This document shows, one piece after another, positions 26,020-35,545 of a stretch of DNA of 64,000 nt; the stretch's first letter is position 1, and each line of letters opens with the position of its first letter. The stretch comes from Halopelagius longus (GTDB taxonomy: Archaea > Halobacteriota > Halobacteria > Halobacteriales > Haloferacaceae): positions 248,001 through 312,000 of the forward strand of contig NZ_FNKQ01000003.1 of NCBI RefSeq assembly GCF_900100875.1, given 5' to 3'. The notes below the pieces were generated by a model that had not been told where the DNA came from, did no database searches, and saw only the letters and a program-made list of their open reading frames with translations. A program made the position numbers and the translations under genes.

Positions 26020-28782
26020 ATGACTTCGCAGGGAATCGTCGGGGAGTTTCTCTCTCTCAAGTCCGAGACGGACGCGGACCTCCTGACGATGCAGTGCGGC
26101 GACTTCTACGAGTTCTTCGCCGACGACGCCGAGTTGGTCGGCGAGGAACTCGACCTGAAGGTCTCACAGAAGTCCTCCCACGGGTCGTCGTACCCGATGG
26201 CGGGGGTCCCCCTCGACGACCTGACACCGTACCTGAAAGCGCTGGTCGAACGCGGCTACCGGGTGGCCGTCGCCGACCAGTTCGAGGACGACTCCGGCGG
26301 CCACTACCGGGAGGTGACGCGCGTCGTCACCCCCGGGACGCTACTGGAGACGACGGACGACGACGCGCGGTACATCGCCGCCGTCGTGTCGGACGACGCC
26401 GGAACCGAGGCGGGCGTCGGCCTCGCGTTCGCCGACGTGACCACCGGCCGGTTCTTCGTGACCGAGGCCGAGGACGCCGACGCCGCCCACTCGGAACTGT
26501 ACCGCTTCGCGCCCGTCGAGATACTCCCCGGGCCGACCGTTCGGAGCGACGACGAGTTCCTCCGCCGCCTCCGGGAGGGGACCGACGCCTCCCTGTCTCT
26601 CTTCGAGGCGGAGGCGTTCGCGCCCGGCCGGTCGAAGCACGTCGTCCGAGAGCAGTTCGGCCGCGAGACGCTCGAAAGCGTCGGCTTGGAGTCCGACCTC
26701 GCGGTTCGGGCCGCGGGCGGCGTCCTGCGGTACGTCGAGGAGACGGGCGCGGGCGTCCTCCAGTCGATGACGCGCCTGCAGACGTACGAGACGCGCGACC
26801 ACCTCGAACTCGACGCGACGACACAGCGGAACCTCGAACTGACGGAGACGATGCACGGCGAGCGAAAAGGGACGCTCGTGGACGCCATCGACCACACCGT
26901 CACGAGTCCCGGCGGCCGCCTCCTGCGGGAGTGGGTGACGCGTCCCCGCCGCGACACCGAGGAACTCCGCCGCCGCCTCGACTGCGTGGAGGCCCTCGCC
27001 GCCGAGGCGTTGGCGCGCGAACGCGTCCGCGACGCCTTAGACGGCGCGTACGACCTCGAACGACTCGCCGCCCGCGCGGCGTCCGGAAGCGCCGACGCGT
27101 CGGACCTCTTGGCCGTCCGCGACACCCTCGCGGTCCTCCCGGAACTCGCGGAGGCGATAGAGGGGAGTCGCCTCGCCGACTCGCCCCTCGCGGACGTGGT
27201 GGCCCGACCCGACAGGGAGGCGGCCGCCGACGTCCGCGAGGAACTCGAAGCCGCACTCGCGGAGGACCCCCCGAAGACGGTGACGCAGGGCGGCCTGTTC
27301 AAGCGCGGGTACGACGACGAACTCGACGAACTCATCGACCGCCACGAGTCCGCAGAAGAGTGGATAGACACCCTCGCCGAGAGGGAGAAGCGCCAGCACG
27401 GCCTCTCGCACGTGACGGTGGACCGCAACAAGACGGACGGCTACTACATCCAAGTCGGCAAGTCCGTCGCAGACCGGGTGCCGGAGCACTACCGCGAGAT
27501 AAAGACGCTGAAGAACTCAAAGCGGTTCGTCACGGAGGAGTTAGAGGAGAAAGAGCGGACGATACTCCGCTTGGAGGAGACGCGCGGCGACGTAGAGTAC
27601 GACCTCTTCTGCGAACTGCGCGAACGGGTGGCCGCCCGCGCGGAACTCCTGCAGGACGTGGGGCGGACGCTGGCGGAGGTGGACGTGTTGGCGTCGCTGG
27701 CCGTCCACGCCGCCGGCAACGACTGGACGCGCCCGACGCTCTCGCCGTCCGGTCCCCTCCGCATCGACGCCGGGCGACACCCCGTCGTCGAACGCACCAC
27801 CGAGTTCGTCCCGAACGACCTTCACATGGACGAGGAACGCGGCTTCCTCATCGTCACCGGGCCGAACATGTCGGGGAAGTCCACGTACATGCGGCAGGTG
27901 GCGCTCATCGTCCTGTTGGCGCAGGTGGGGAGTTTCGTCCCCGCGCGCGACGCCGAAATCGGCCTCGTGGACGGTATCTACACCCGCGTCGGCGCGCTGG
28001 ACGAACTCGCGCAGGGTCGCTCGACGTTCATGGTCGAGATGCAGGAGCTTTCGAACATCCTCCACTCCGCGACGGAAGAGTCGCTGGTCATCTTAGACGA
28101 GGTGGGCCGCGGGACGGCGACGTACGACGGCATCTCCATCGCGTGGGCGGCCACGGAGTATCTCCACAACGAGGTGCGAGCCAAAACGCTGTTCGCCACC
28201 CACTACCATGAACTTACATCGTTGGCCGACCATCTCGAACGCGTGGCAAACGTCCACGTCGCCGCGGAGGAACGAGACGGAGACGTGACGTTCCTGCGGA
28301 CGGTCGAGGAGGGCCCGACGGACCGTTCGTACGGGATTCACGTCGCGGAACTCGCCGGCGTCCCCGGCCCGGTGGTGGGGCGCGCCGACGAGGTGTTAGA
28401 GAAGTTGCGCGAGGAGAAGGCCATCGAGGCGAAGGGAAGCGGCCGAAGCGGCCCCGTGCAGGCCGTCTTCGACCTCTCGTCCGGCCAGTTCGCCGCGGCG
28501 AACGGCGACTCCGAGTCCGCGACGGCGGGCGACGGCGGTCGGACGCCGTCTCGAGAGGGGTCGCCGTCGAACGGAAGCGCCGAAGGGAGTTCGGCGGGCG
28601 GCCGGACGGCGTCCGGCGACGCCGCAGTGGGAGAAGAGCGCAAGACAGGAGAAACCATGGACCCCGAGATGGAAGCGATACTCGACGAACTCGAATCGAC
28701 GGACGTGAACCAGACGTCACCGCTGGAACTGATGCAACGAGTACAGGAGTGGCAGGACCGACTCGGCGGTGACGGAGCGTGA
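26020..28782 (+). CDS. mutS: DNA mismatch repair protein MutS
   Basis: 920 aa. Mismatch-binding N-terminus with the Phe-x-Glu motif in CGDFYEFF (about residues 27-34), connector, core, clamp, and ATPase with Walker A GPNMSGKST (about residue 616), Walker B LVILDEVGRGT and the helix-turn-helix near 800. The C-terminal ~130 residues include a long Gly/Ser/Asp-rich linker before a short helical end (MEAILDELESTDVNQTSPLELMQRVQEWQ), which resembles the MutS tetramerisation tail. The start at 26020 fits the leaderless promoter TTTTAT. It overlaps the nudix gene by 4 nt (GTGA). This is a bacterial-type MutS1, common in haloarchaea but absent from most archaea. Confidence 0.96.
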   Translation: MTSQGIVGEFLSLKSETDADLLTMQCGDFYEFFADDAELVGEELDLKVSQKSSHGSSYPMAGVPLDDLTPYLKALVERGYRVAVADQFEDDSGGHYREVTRVVTPGTLLETTDDDARYIAAVVSDDAGTEAGVGLAFADVTTGRFFVTEAEDADAAHSELYRFAPVEILPGPTVRSDDEFLRRLREGTDASLSLFEAEAFAPGRSKHVVREQFGRETLESVGLESDLAVRAAGGVLRYVEETGAGVLQSMTRLQTYETRDHLELDATTQRNLELTETMHGERKGTLVDAIDHTVTSPGGRLLREWVTRPRRDTEELRRRLDCVEALAAEALARERVRDALDGAYDLERLAARAASGSADASDLLAVRDTLAVLPELAEAIEGSRLADSPLADVVARPDREAAADVREELEAALAEDPPKTVTQGGLFKRGYDDELDELIDRHESAEEWIDTLAEREKRQHGLSHVTVDRNKTDGYYIQVGKSVADRVPEHYREIKTLKNSKRFVTEELEEKERTILRLEETRGDVEYDLFCELRERVAARAELLQDVGRTLAEVDVLASLAVHAAGNDWTRPTLSPSGPLRIDAGRHPVVERTTEFVPNDLHMDEERGFLIVTGPNMSGKSTYMRQVALIVLLAQVGSFVPARDAEIGLVDGIYTRVGALDELAQGRSTFMVEMQELSNILHSATEESLVILDEVGRGTATYDGISIAWAATEYLHNEVRAKTLFATHYHELTSLADHLERVANVHVAAEERDGDVTFLRTVEEGPTDRSYGIHVAELAGVPGPVVGRADEVLEKLREEKAIEAKGSGRSGPVQAVFDLSSGQFAAANGDSESATAGDGGRTPSREGSPSNGSAEGSSAGGRTASGDAAVGEERKTGETMDPEMEAILDELESTDVNQTSPLELMQRVQEWQDRLGGDGA

Positions 28783-29183
28783 CCGAACGACCGCTCTGCG
28801 CCACGGTGAGTCTCCGCGGGGTGCTGTTCGGCCCGCAGGACGACGTTCTCGTCGTCAAGCGCGCCACCGACGGCGGGTGGGAACTCCCCGGCGGGCGACT
28901 CGGCGCGCAGGAGGACGCCATCGACGGCGTCTACCGCGAGATAAAGGAAGAGACCGGTCTGGACGTCGACGTGCGCCGACCGGTCCACGCCATCTCGTGG
29001 CGCAACGACGACGACGACGGGCGGTTCGGCGTCTACTACCACTGTCTGACCCCCGAGACGGAGGTGTCGCTCAGCCACGAGCACACCGACTTCGAGTGGA
29101 TGTCGCCGCGGAACGCCGCCAAGCGTCTCAGCGACGCGCAGGGAAAGGCTGTTAGGCGCGCACTAGAGGAACACGACCAGTGA
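28779..29183 (+). CDS. NUDIX hydrolase
   Basis: 134 aa. The Nudix box GRLGAQEDAIDGVYREIKEETGL begins near residue 40, with the metal-binding REIKEE intact. GTG start overlaps the mutS stop, and its stop overlaps the mutL GTG start, each by 4 nt, so three proteins are made from one coupled mRNA. Nudix enzymes hydrolyse nucleoside diphosphate derivatives; a house-cleaning role on oxidised dNTPs (MutT-like) would suit a mismatch-repair operon, but ADP-ribose or NADH hydrolysis cannot be excluded. Confidence 0.88.
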   Translation: MTERPLCATVSLRGVLFGPQDDVLVVKRATDGGWELPGGRLGAQEDAIDGVYREIKEETGLDVDVRRPVHAISWRNDDDDGRFGVYYHCLTPETEVSLSHEHTDFEWMSPRNAAKRLSDAQGKAVRRALEEHDQ

Positions 29184-31543
29184 GCGACAGAGAAACGGAG
29201 ACGGACGGGGACGGCACCGACCGGACGGAGGCGGACGCACCGACCATCACGGCCCTCGACGACCGCACGATACGACAGATCGCGGCGGGCGAGGTGGTCG
29301 AGCGTCCCGCCTCCGTCGTGAAGGAACTCGTCGAGAACAGCCTCGACGCGGGCGCGAGTCGCGTCTCCGTCGCCGTGGACTCGGGCGGCACCGAGGGCGT
29401 CCGCGTCCGCGACGACGGGCGCGGCATGACCGAATCGGAGGTGCAACTCGCAGTCGAGGAGCACACGACGAGCAAGATAGCCGACATCGACGACTTGGAG
29501 TCCGGGGTCGGTACCCTCGGCTTCCGCGGCGAGGCGTTGCACACGATTACGGCGGTGTCGCGGACGACCATCCGGACGAAACCGCAGGGCGGCGAGGCGG
29601 GGACGGAACTCCGCGTCGAAGGCGGCGAGGTGACCGACGTGCGCCCGGCGGGGTGTCCGGAGGGAACCGTCGTGGAAGTCGAAGACCTGTTCTACAACAC
29701 GCCCGCGCGGCGGAAGTTCCTGAAGACGACGGCGACGGAGTTCGACCACGTCAACACCGTCGTCACCCACTACGCGTTGGCGAACCCCGACGTGGCCATC
29801 TCCCTGGAACACGACGACAGGGAGGTGTTCGCCACCGAAGGCCGCGGGAGCCTCGAATCGACGGTGCTCTCCGTGTACGGCCGCGAAGTCGCGGAGTCGA
29901 TGATTCGCGTCGAACACGAACCCGAGGCGGGGCCGATAGCGTCGGTGTCGGGACTCGTCAGTCACCCCGAGACGACCCGGAGCACCCGCGAGTACCTCTC
30001 GACGTTCGTCAACGGCCGGTACGTCACCGCGCGCGTCCTCCGGGAGTCCGTCCTCGACGCCTACGGCGGGCAACTCGCCTCGGACCGCTACCCCTTCGCG
30101 GTGCTTTTCGTGGACCTTCCGGCGGACGCGATAGACGTCAACGTCCACCCCCGGAAGATGGAGGTGCGGTTCGACGACGAGAGCGCGGTGAAAGACGCCG
30201 TCGAGGAGGCCGTACGGTCCGCGCTCTTGGAGGAAGGGCTGATTCGAACGTCCGCGCCGCGGGGGCGGTCCGCGCCGGACGAAACCGCCGTCTCGCCGGA
30301 GTCGCCGACCGAGGAGGTGACCGGCGGCGCGGGACACAGCCCCCAACCCGAATCGTCCGGCGGACGGACGACGCGTTCGCGTTCCCGTTCGCTCGACGGG
30401 GACGCCGGACGGTCGACGCACACCGGGAGCGACGCGGGGTCTGCGTCCGCCGCGGACGGTCCGGAATCGAACCGGGCCGACGACTCGACGCAGGCGTCGT
30501 TCGAGGGCGTCGCCGAGGCGGCGGACGGGACGGGAGACGGGTCGACCGGCGGGGACGACTCCCTCGACGACGACGGCGGATGGACCGACTCGGCGGACCG
30601 CACCGCCGACGCCGCGGAGACCCCCTCGACGGCCGGTCGGACGGACCCGAGCGACGACGACGCGTGGACAGTCTCGACCGGATCCGGAACCGCGTCGGAC
30701 GACGGGGGCGGTCGGTCGAAGCGCGGGTCCGGCCGCCCGGCGTCGTCGCCGACGGGGCGGGACGTATCGCACTCGAACGTCGGCCCGTCCGGCGGGGACG
30801 ACGCCCTCGATACCGAATCGCGTTCTTCGACACCCCGACCCCGGACGGAGTTCGGCGGCGTCGAGGGACCGACGGTGCAACGGGACTTGGGCGGCGGCGA
30901 GGCGTCGCTGGAACCCGAGTTCGACAGTCTACCGTCGATGCGCGTCCTCGGGCAACTGCACGACACGTACATCGTCGCGGAGACTGCGGAGGGCCTCGTC
31001 CTCGTGGACCAACACGCCGCCGACGAGCGGGTGAACTACGAGCGTCTGCGGGCCGAACTGGACGGCGACGTGGCGACGCAGACGCTGGCGGACCCGGTTG
31101 AACTCGAACTGACCGCGCGGGAGGCGGCCCTCTTCTCGGAGTACCGCGACGCCCTCGCGGACGTCGGCTTCCGCGCCGAACGGACGGGCGAGCGAACCGT
31201 CGAGGTTCGGAGCGTCCCCGCGGTGTTCGCGTCGGCGTTGGACCCGGAACTGCTCCGAGACGCCCTGACGGCGTTCGTCGCCGAGGGCGACGACGGCGGG
31301 CGCGAGACGGTGGCGAACGTGGCGGACGAACTGCTGGCCGACCTGGCGTGTTACCCCTCCGTGACGGGCAACACCTCGCTCACCGAGGGGTCCGTCGTCG
31401 ACCTGCTCTCGGCGCTCGACGACTGCGAGAACCCCTACGCCTGTCCGCACGGGCGGCCGGTGGTCATCGAGTTCGACCGCGAGGAGATCGGCGACCGCTT
31501 CGAGCGAGACTACCCCGGTCACGGCGGACGGCGGGCGGAGTAG
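29180..31543 (+). CDS. mutL: DNA mismatch repair protein MutL with endonuclease motif
   Basis: 787 aa. N-terminal GHKL ATPase: IRQIAAGEVVERPASVVKEL near residue 31, ENSLDAG, DDGRGM, and GFRGEAL near 113. A long Ser/Thr/Gly/Asp linker (about residues 365-585) joins the C-terminal domain, which carries the nicking-endonuclease motif DQHAADERVNYE (fits DQHA-x2-E-x4-E) near residue 610 and the zinc-site CPHGRP near 755. MutL proteins with this motif replace MutH by nicking the strand themselves. About 22 acidic residues precede the conserved start; the coupled GTG at 29180 is nevertheless the best start. Confidence 0.95.
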   Translation: MSDRETETDGDGTDRTEADAPTITALDDRTIRQIAAGEVVERPASVVKELVENSLDAGASRVSVAVDSGGTEGVRVRDDGRGMTESEVQLAVEEHTTSKIADIDDLESGVGTLGFRGEALHTITAVSRTTIRTKPQGGEAGTELRVEGGEVTDVRPAGCPEGTVVEVEDLFYNTPARRKFLKTTATEFDHVNTVVTHYALANPDVAISLEHDDREVFATEGRGSLESTVLSVYGREVAESMIRVEHEPEAGPIASVSGLVSHPETTRSTREYLSTFVNGRYVTARVLRESVLDAYGGQLASDRYPFAVLFVDLPADAIDVNVHPRKMEVRFDDESAVKDAVEEAVRSALLEEGLIRTSAPRGRSAPDETAVSPESPTEEVTGGAGHSPQPESSGGRTTRSRSRSLDGDAGRSTHTGSDAGSASAADGPESNRADDSTQASFEGVAEAADGTGDGSTGGDDSLDDDGGWTDSADRTADAAETPSTAGRTDPSDDDAWTVSTGSGTASDDGGGRSKRGSGRPASSPTGRDVSHSNVGPSGGDDALDTESRSSTPRPRTEFGGVEGPTVQRDLGGGEASLEPEFDSLPSMRVLGQLHDTYIVAETAEGLVLVDQHAADERVNYERLRAELDGDVATQTLADPVELELTAREAALFSEYRDALADVGFRAERTGERTVEVRSVPAVFASALDPELLRDALTAFVAEGDDGGRETVANVADELLADLACYPSVTGNTSLTEGSVVDLLSALDDCENPYACPHGRPVVIEFDREEIGDRFERDYPGHGGRRAE

Positions 31544-31572
31544 CCCCCGTCCGTCGGGCAGACCTCCCGAAC

Positions 31573-31577
31573 TTATG
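31573..31577 (+). promoter_or_regulatory. TATA box of the KDG kinase gene
   Basis: TTATG 25-29 nt upstream of the ATG at 31602, predicting a leaderless transcript separate from mutL. Confidence 0.5.
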
Positions 31578-31601
31578 TACCGGTCCGATGAACGGTGATT
31601 T

Positions 31602-32564
31602 ATGAGCGACCTCGTCACGTTCGGGGAGACGATGCTTCGGTTGTCGCCGCCGCACGGCGAGCGATTGGAACGGACCCGCACGCTCGACGTCCAAGCCGGC
31701 GGCGCGGAGAGTAACGTCGCCGTGGCCGCCGCGCGTCTCGGCGTGGACGCGGTGTGGTTGTCGAAACTGCCGGACTCCTCGCTGGGCCGGCGCGTCGTCT
31801 CGGAACTTCGGAGTCACGGCGTCCGGACCGGCATCGTCTGGGACGACCCCGCAGAGTCGCGCATCGGCACCTACTACCTCGAACCCGGGACCGAACCCCG
31901 CGGCACCGACGTCATCTACGACCGGGCCGACTCCGCCGTGACGACGACGGTACCGGAGGAACTCCCGTTGGGCGCGATTCGCAACTCCGAGGTGTTCTAC
32001 ACGAGCGGAATCACCCCCGCCCTCTCGGAGACGCTTTCGGCCACCACGGAACGCGTCCTCGCCGCCGCGCAGGACGGCGAGTCCACGACGACGGTGTTCG
32101 ACCTGAACTACCGGTCGAAGCTCTGGTCGCCCGCGGAGGCGCGCGAGGAGTTCGAGTCGCTGTTCCCGGCCATCGACGTCCTCGTCGCGGCGGAACGCGA
32201 CGTGCGGTCGGTGCTCGAACGCGAGGGCGAGGCGACCGAACTCGCCCGCGGACTCGCCGACGACTTCGGGTTCGAGACGGTGGTCGTCACCCGCGGCGAG
32301 AACGGGTCCGTCGCCCTCCACGAGGGCACGGTGTTCGAACAGGACGTCTACCGCGCGGAGACGGTGGACGCCATCGGCACGGGCGACGCCTTCGTCGGCG
32401 GGTTCCTCGCGAAGCGACTCGACGGCGGCGGCGTGGGCGAAGCGCTCGAATACGGCTCCGCCACCGCCTCGCTGAAACGCACCATCAACGGCGACTTGGC
32501 CGTCATCTCGCCCGAGGAGGTGGACGCCGTCGTCCAACGGGAGGCCGGCGGGATATCCAGATGA
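31602..32564 (+). CDS. kdgK: PfkB family sugar kinase, probable 2-keto-3-deoxygluconate kinase
   Basis: 320 aa ribokinase-fold enzyme. The N-terminal [15 protein letters not shown] (near residue 33) and C-terminal [18 protein letters not shown] with the catalytic Asp near residue 262 are the two PfkB signatures. The start [22 protein letters not shown] and the [20 protein letters not shown] segment are typical of haloarchaeal KdgK, which phosphorylates KDG in the semi-phosphorylated Entner-Doudoroff pathway. Together with the Azf-type glucose-6-phosphate dehydrogenase at 61.4-62.2 kb it fits haloarchaeal sugar catabolism. Fructokinase is the alternative. Confidence 0.85.
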   Translation: MSDLVTFGETMLRLSPPHGERLERTRTLDVQAGGAESNVAVAAARLGVDAVWLSKLPDSSLGRRVVSELRSHGVRTGIVWDDPAESRIGTYYLEPGTEPRGTDVIYDRADSAVTTTVPEELPLGAIRNSEVFYTSGITPALSETLSATTERVLAAAQDGESTTTVFDLNYRSKLWSPAEAREEFESLFPAIDVLVAAERDVRSVLEREGEATELARGLADDFGFETVVVTRGENGSVALHEGTVFEQDVYRAETVDAIGTGDAFVGGFLAKRLDGGGVGEALEYGSATASLKRTINGDLAVISPEEVDAVVQREAGGISR

Positions 32565-32680
32565 GCCCGGATTCAGCCGAATTATCGTAATTTTTCTAAA
32601 TTAGTCGCCGCTTTCTCTGAACTCTTTCACAAGTCATCCGCAAAGAATATCAGTGAGTGGCGATTGTGGGCCGAAACGCA

Positions 32681-33967
32681 ATGAAACGCGTAGCAGTGGT
32701 GTTGGCAGCGATGCTCGTCGTCGCCGCAGTCGCGCCCGCCGCGGGCGCCGCGACGGCGACCGAAGCACAGGAGAGTTCGGCGTCGGCGTACGCCGGAACG
32801 CACGTCGCCTTCGACACCGAGTCGAACGCGGTGACGAACTACAGCGTCGACGGCGCGGTGATGATGGATTCGCTCCGCGTCGAAGCGGCGAGCGAGTCCG
32901 AATCGTCCGGTAGCACCGGCCTCGACGGCGAAGCCTCGCTCTCGGTTGAGGCGGACGCCGGCGGAAGCGCCGTCTCCGTGACGACGACGGCGGAGGCGAA
33001 CGCCACCGTCGAAACCGAAAGCGGCGCGACCCTCCGGGCGCACGACAACCCGAAGGGGAGCCTCGTCGTCGAGAGCGGTAACGGGACGCAGGTCGTCCGC
33101 GCGAACGTCAGCGACGGCGCGACGGCGTCCGCCGAGGGCGACTCCCGCGTCGTCGTCGAACGCGACAACTCGACGGGCGTGTTCGTCGCCGTCGGGAACG
33201 CTTCCGTGAACGTCACCGACGACGGCGACGTGAGCGCGCAGGTCGAGGAGGACGGCCGCGTCGTCTTCCGCGCGTACGCCGGAGAGCGCTCCGAGAGCGA
33301 CGAACGCGCCGAAGCGTTCATCGCCAACGGAACCGCGACGGCGCAGGTGTACGTCGACGAACGGAACGGCTCCCGGACGACCGACGTGGTGAACTACGGT
33401 TCGAACACCACCGTCGAGTTCGAGGAGAGTTCCGACGAGAGCGTCACCATGACCGTCGATCGACCCGTCCACAACGGCACCGTGGTGCTCACCAGCGTCT
33501 CCGACGCCGTGGTGAACTCCTCGGGCGACCTGAACGTCTCCGTGGACGGTGAAGCGGCCGCGGAAGCCTCCACCTACGCGGAACTGGCGTCCGCGGCGAA
33601 CGACGGCGAGCGGTCGGCGTTCCTCGTCGCGAACGAGTCCGCCGACGCCAGCGCGGAGGGTCAGACCGACGTGTACGTGGCGCTCAACCACTTCTCCGAG
33701 CGCACCGTGACGATGCAGTCGGAGAACGAGACGACCGAGACGGCCACCGAAACGTCGAGCGAGACCGAGACGGCCGCCGCCACGGCTACGGACGAATCGA
33801 CCGACGCCTCCGAGGAGACGACCGACGCCTCCGAGACGACGGAGTCGTCCGACGCGTCCGAGACCGACCACGGTGAGGAGACGTCGTCCACGTCCGCGCC
33901 CGGATTCGGCGCGGCCGTCTCCGTCGTCGCACTCCTCGGTGCGGCACTCGCCGCCCTCCGCCGGTAA
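32681..33967 (+). CDS. Surface protein with PGF-CTERM anchor
   Basis: 428 aa secreted protein. A Sec signal (MKRVAVVLAAMLVVAAVAPA, cleavage near AGA at about 25) is followed by a long beta-rich, Ala/Ser/Glu/Val ectodomain with many NxT/S sequons, then a Thr/Glu/Ser stalk (about 350-400), and finally APGFGAAVSVVALLGAALAALRR. The latter is the PGF motif, helix and basic tail processed by archaeosortase A, which lipid-anchors the protein. Start at 32681 is preferred to a GTG eight codons upstream because it begins exactly at the signal peptide. AATATC at 32646-32651 may be the TATA box. No catalytic motif was seen. Confidence 0.85.
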   Translation: MKRVAVVLAAMLVVAAVAPAAGAATATEAQESSASAYAGTHVAFDTESNAVTNYSVDGAVMMDSLRVEAASESESSGSTGLDGEASLSVEADAGGSAVSVTTTAEANATVETESGATLRAHDNPKGSLVVESGNGTQVVRANVSDGATASAEGDSRVVVERDNSTGVFVAVGNASVNVTDDGDVSAQVEEDGRVVFRAYAGERSESDERAEAFIANGTATAQVYVDERNGSRTTDVVNYGSNTTVEFEESSDESVTMTVDRPVHNGTVVLTSVSDAVVNSSGDLNVSVDGEAAAEASTYAELASAANDGERSAFLVANESADASAEGQTDVYVALNHFSERTVTMQSENETTETATETSSETETAAATATDESTDASEETTDASETTESSDASETDHGEETSSTSAPGFGAAVSVVALLGAALAALRR

Positions 33968-34114
33968 CGTCCGAGACGCCCCGGACCGCACCGGAGGCGT
34001 CCCGAAGTCGTGACGAACCGCCCGGGAGGGTCTGAGCCCCCCGAACCGCTACTCGTTCTTTCGAACTCCTCGGTTCTCCCGAACCACTATCCGTCCGCGC
34101 GCCACTGTGTCAGT

Positions 34115-35524
34115 ATGACGCACGTACTCGTCGTGGGCGCGTACGGAAGCGCCGGCGTCGCCGCCGCGGAGGGGTTGCTCGACGCGGTGGGCGAGGACAT
34201 CGACCGCCTGACGCTGGCGGACGACGGCGAACCGGGCGGGGGACTCTGCATCCTCCGGGGGTGCATGCCGTCGAAGGAGGTGCTGTCGGCGGCGGCCCAC
34301 AGGTACGAGGCGCGACACGACGACAGACTCGTCGGCGACCCGCCGGAGATGGACCTCGAACGAATCGTCGAACGGAAGGACGAACACGTCTCCGACTTCG
34401 CGGCGCACCGCCGCGGCGCGGTCCACGAGATGGCCGACCGCCCCGGAGTCGAGTTCCGCCACGAACGCGCGGAGTTCGTCGGCGAACGGACGCTTCGCGT
34501 CGGCGACGACAGGATCGAAGCGGACTACGTCGTCGTCGCCACGGGGTCGGAACCCGTCGTCCCCGACATCCCCGGCATGGACGAAGTGGAGTACTACGGG
34601 AGCGCGGACACGTTAGACGCCACGGAGTTGCCCGACTCCGCCGTCGTGATGGGGTTCGGCTTCGTCGGCGTGGAACTCGCGCCGTACCTCGCGGAGGCGG
34701 GGGTGGACGTGACCGTCGTCGAACACGACGAACGGCCGTTGGACGAGGCGGACCCCGCCTTCGGCGACGAGATACTGTCGATGTACCGCGAGGAGTTCGG
34801 CATCGAGGTGCTGACGGAGACGTACGAAACGCGGGTCGAACCGACCGACGAGGGCGTGCGACTGCACGTCGAAGGGCCGGACGGCGGGCGGTCCGCGGTG
34901 GACGCCGAGGGGTTGTTCTGCTTCACGGGGCGGCGACCGAACGCCCGGGGACTCGGCCTCGAACGCGCCGGACTGTCCGTCGGACCGAAGTCGGTGACGG
35001 AGACGATGCGGTCGGTGGACGACCCGCGCGTGTTCGTCCCGGGCGACGCGAACGGCAAAGAGCCCATCCTCCACGTCGCCAAGGAGCAGGGGTACCTCGT
35101 CGCGGAGAACATCCTCGCGGACCTCCGCGGCGAATCGCTCGAAGCGTACGAGAACGTCCACCACCACGTCGTCTTCTCCGGGGCGTCCGTCTACCCGTAC
35201 GCCAGGGTCGGCCACTCGGAGGCGTCCGCGGCGGCGGCGGGCCTCGATCACGTGGTCGCTCGCAGGGAGGCGTCCGACGACGGCGTGTTCAAGACGAAAG
35301 CCGCACCCCGCGGGCGGGCGACGCTCGTGGCCGGAACCGACGGCACCGTCCTCGGCTATCAGGGGTTGCACTACCACGCCGACGCGATGGCGAAGACGAT
35401 GCAGGTGGTGGTCGAACGCGGGATGGACGTCCGGACGATTCCCGACAGGGCGTACCATCCGACGACGCCGGAGATTCTCGACGGGCTGATTCGAGAGGCG
35501 GCCGAGAAAGTAGAGCGGGCGTGA
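34115..35524 (+). CDS. FAD/NAD(P)-dependent disulfide oxidoreductase (dihydrolipoamide dehydrogenase family)
   Basis: 469 aa. The redox-active disulfide CILRGC (near residues 45-50, pattern CxxxxC of LpdA, GorA and MerA) is present, as are VVVATGSEPVVPDIPG, the FAD motif RVFVPGDANGKEPILH, and the C-terminal HPTTPEIL base motif near 450. The first dinucleotide fold reads VVGAYGSAGVAAAE rather than GxGxxG, and the second reads VVMGFGFVGVELAPYLAEAG. It is not in an operon with acyltransferase genes, so a true lipoamide role is unlikely; mercuric, CoA-disulfide or bis-gamma-glutamylcystine reduction are possibilities. Confidence 0.82.
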   Translation: MTHVLVVGAYGSAGVAAAEGLLDAVGEDIDRLTLADDGEPGGGLCILRGCMPSKEVLSAAAHRYEARHDDRLVGDPPEMDLERIVERKDEHVSDFAAHRRGAVHEMADRPGVEFRHERAEFVGERTLRVGDDRIEADYVVVATGSEPVVPDIPGMDEVEYYGSADTLDATELPDSAVVMGFGFVGVELAPYLAEAGVDVTVVEHDERPLDEADPAFGDEILSMYREEFGIEVLTETYETRVEPTDEGVRLHVEGPDGGRSAVDAEGLFCFTGRRPNARGLGLERAGLSVGPKSVTETMRSVDDPRVFVPGDANGKEPILHVAKEQGYLVAENILADLRGESLEAYENVHHHVVFSGASVYPYARVGHSEASAAAAGLDHVVARREASDDGVFKTKAAPRGRATLVAGTDGTVLGYQGLHYHADAMAKTMQVVVERGMDVRTIPDRAYHPTTPEILDGLIREAAEKVERA

Positions 35525-35545
35525 CCCCCGGCGCGACGGCCGGGT

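Noticed and set aside
28485-28660. Gly/Ser/Asp-rich stretch in MutS as a frameshift or insertion
   Set aside because: The frame stays open and ends in a normal helical tail; halophilic proteins often carry such linkers, as MutL here also does.
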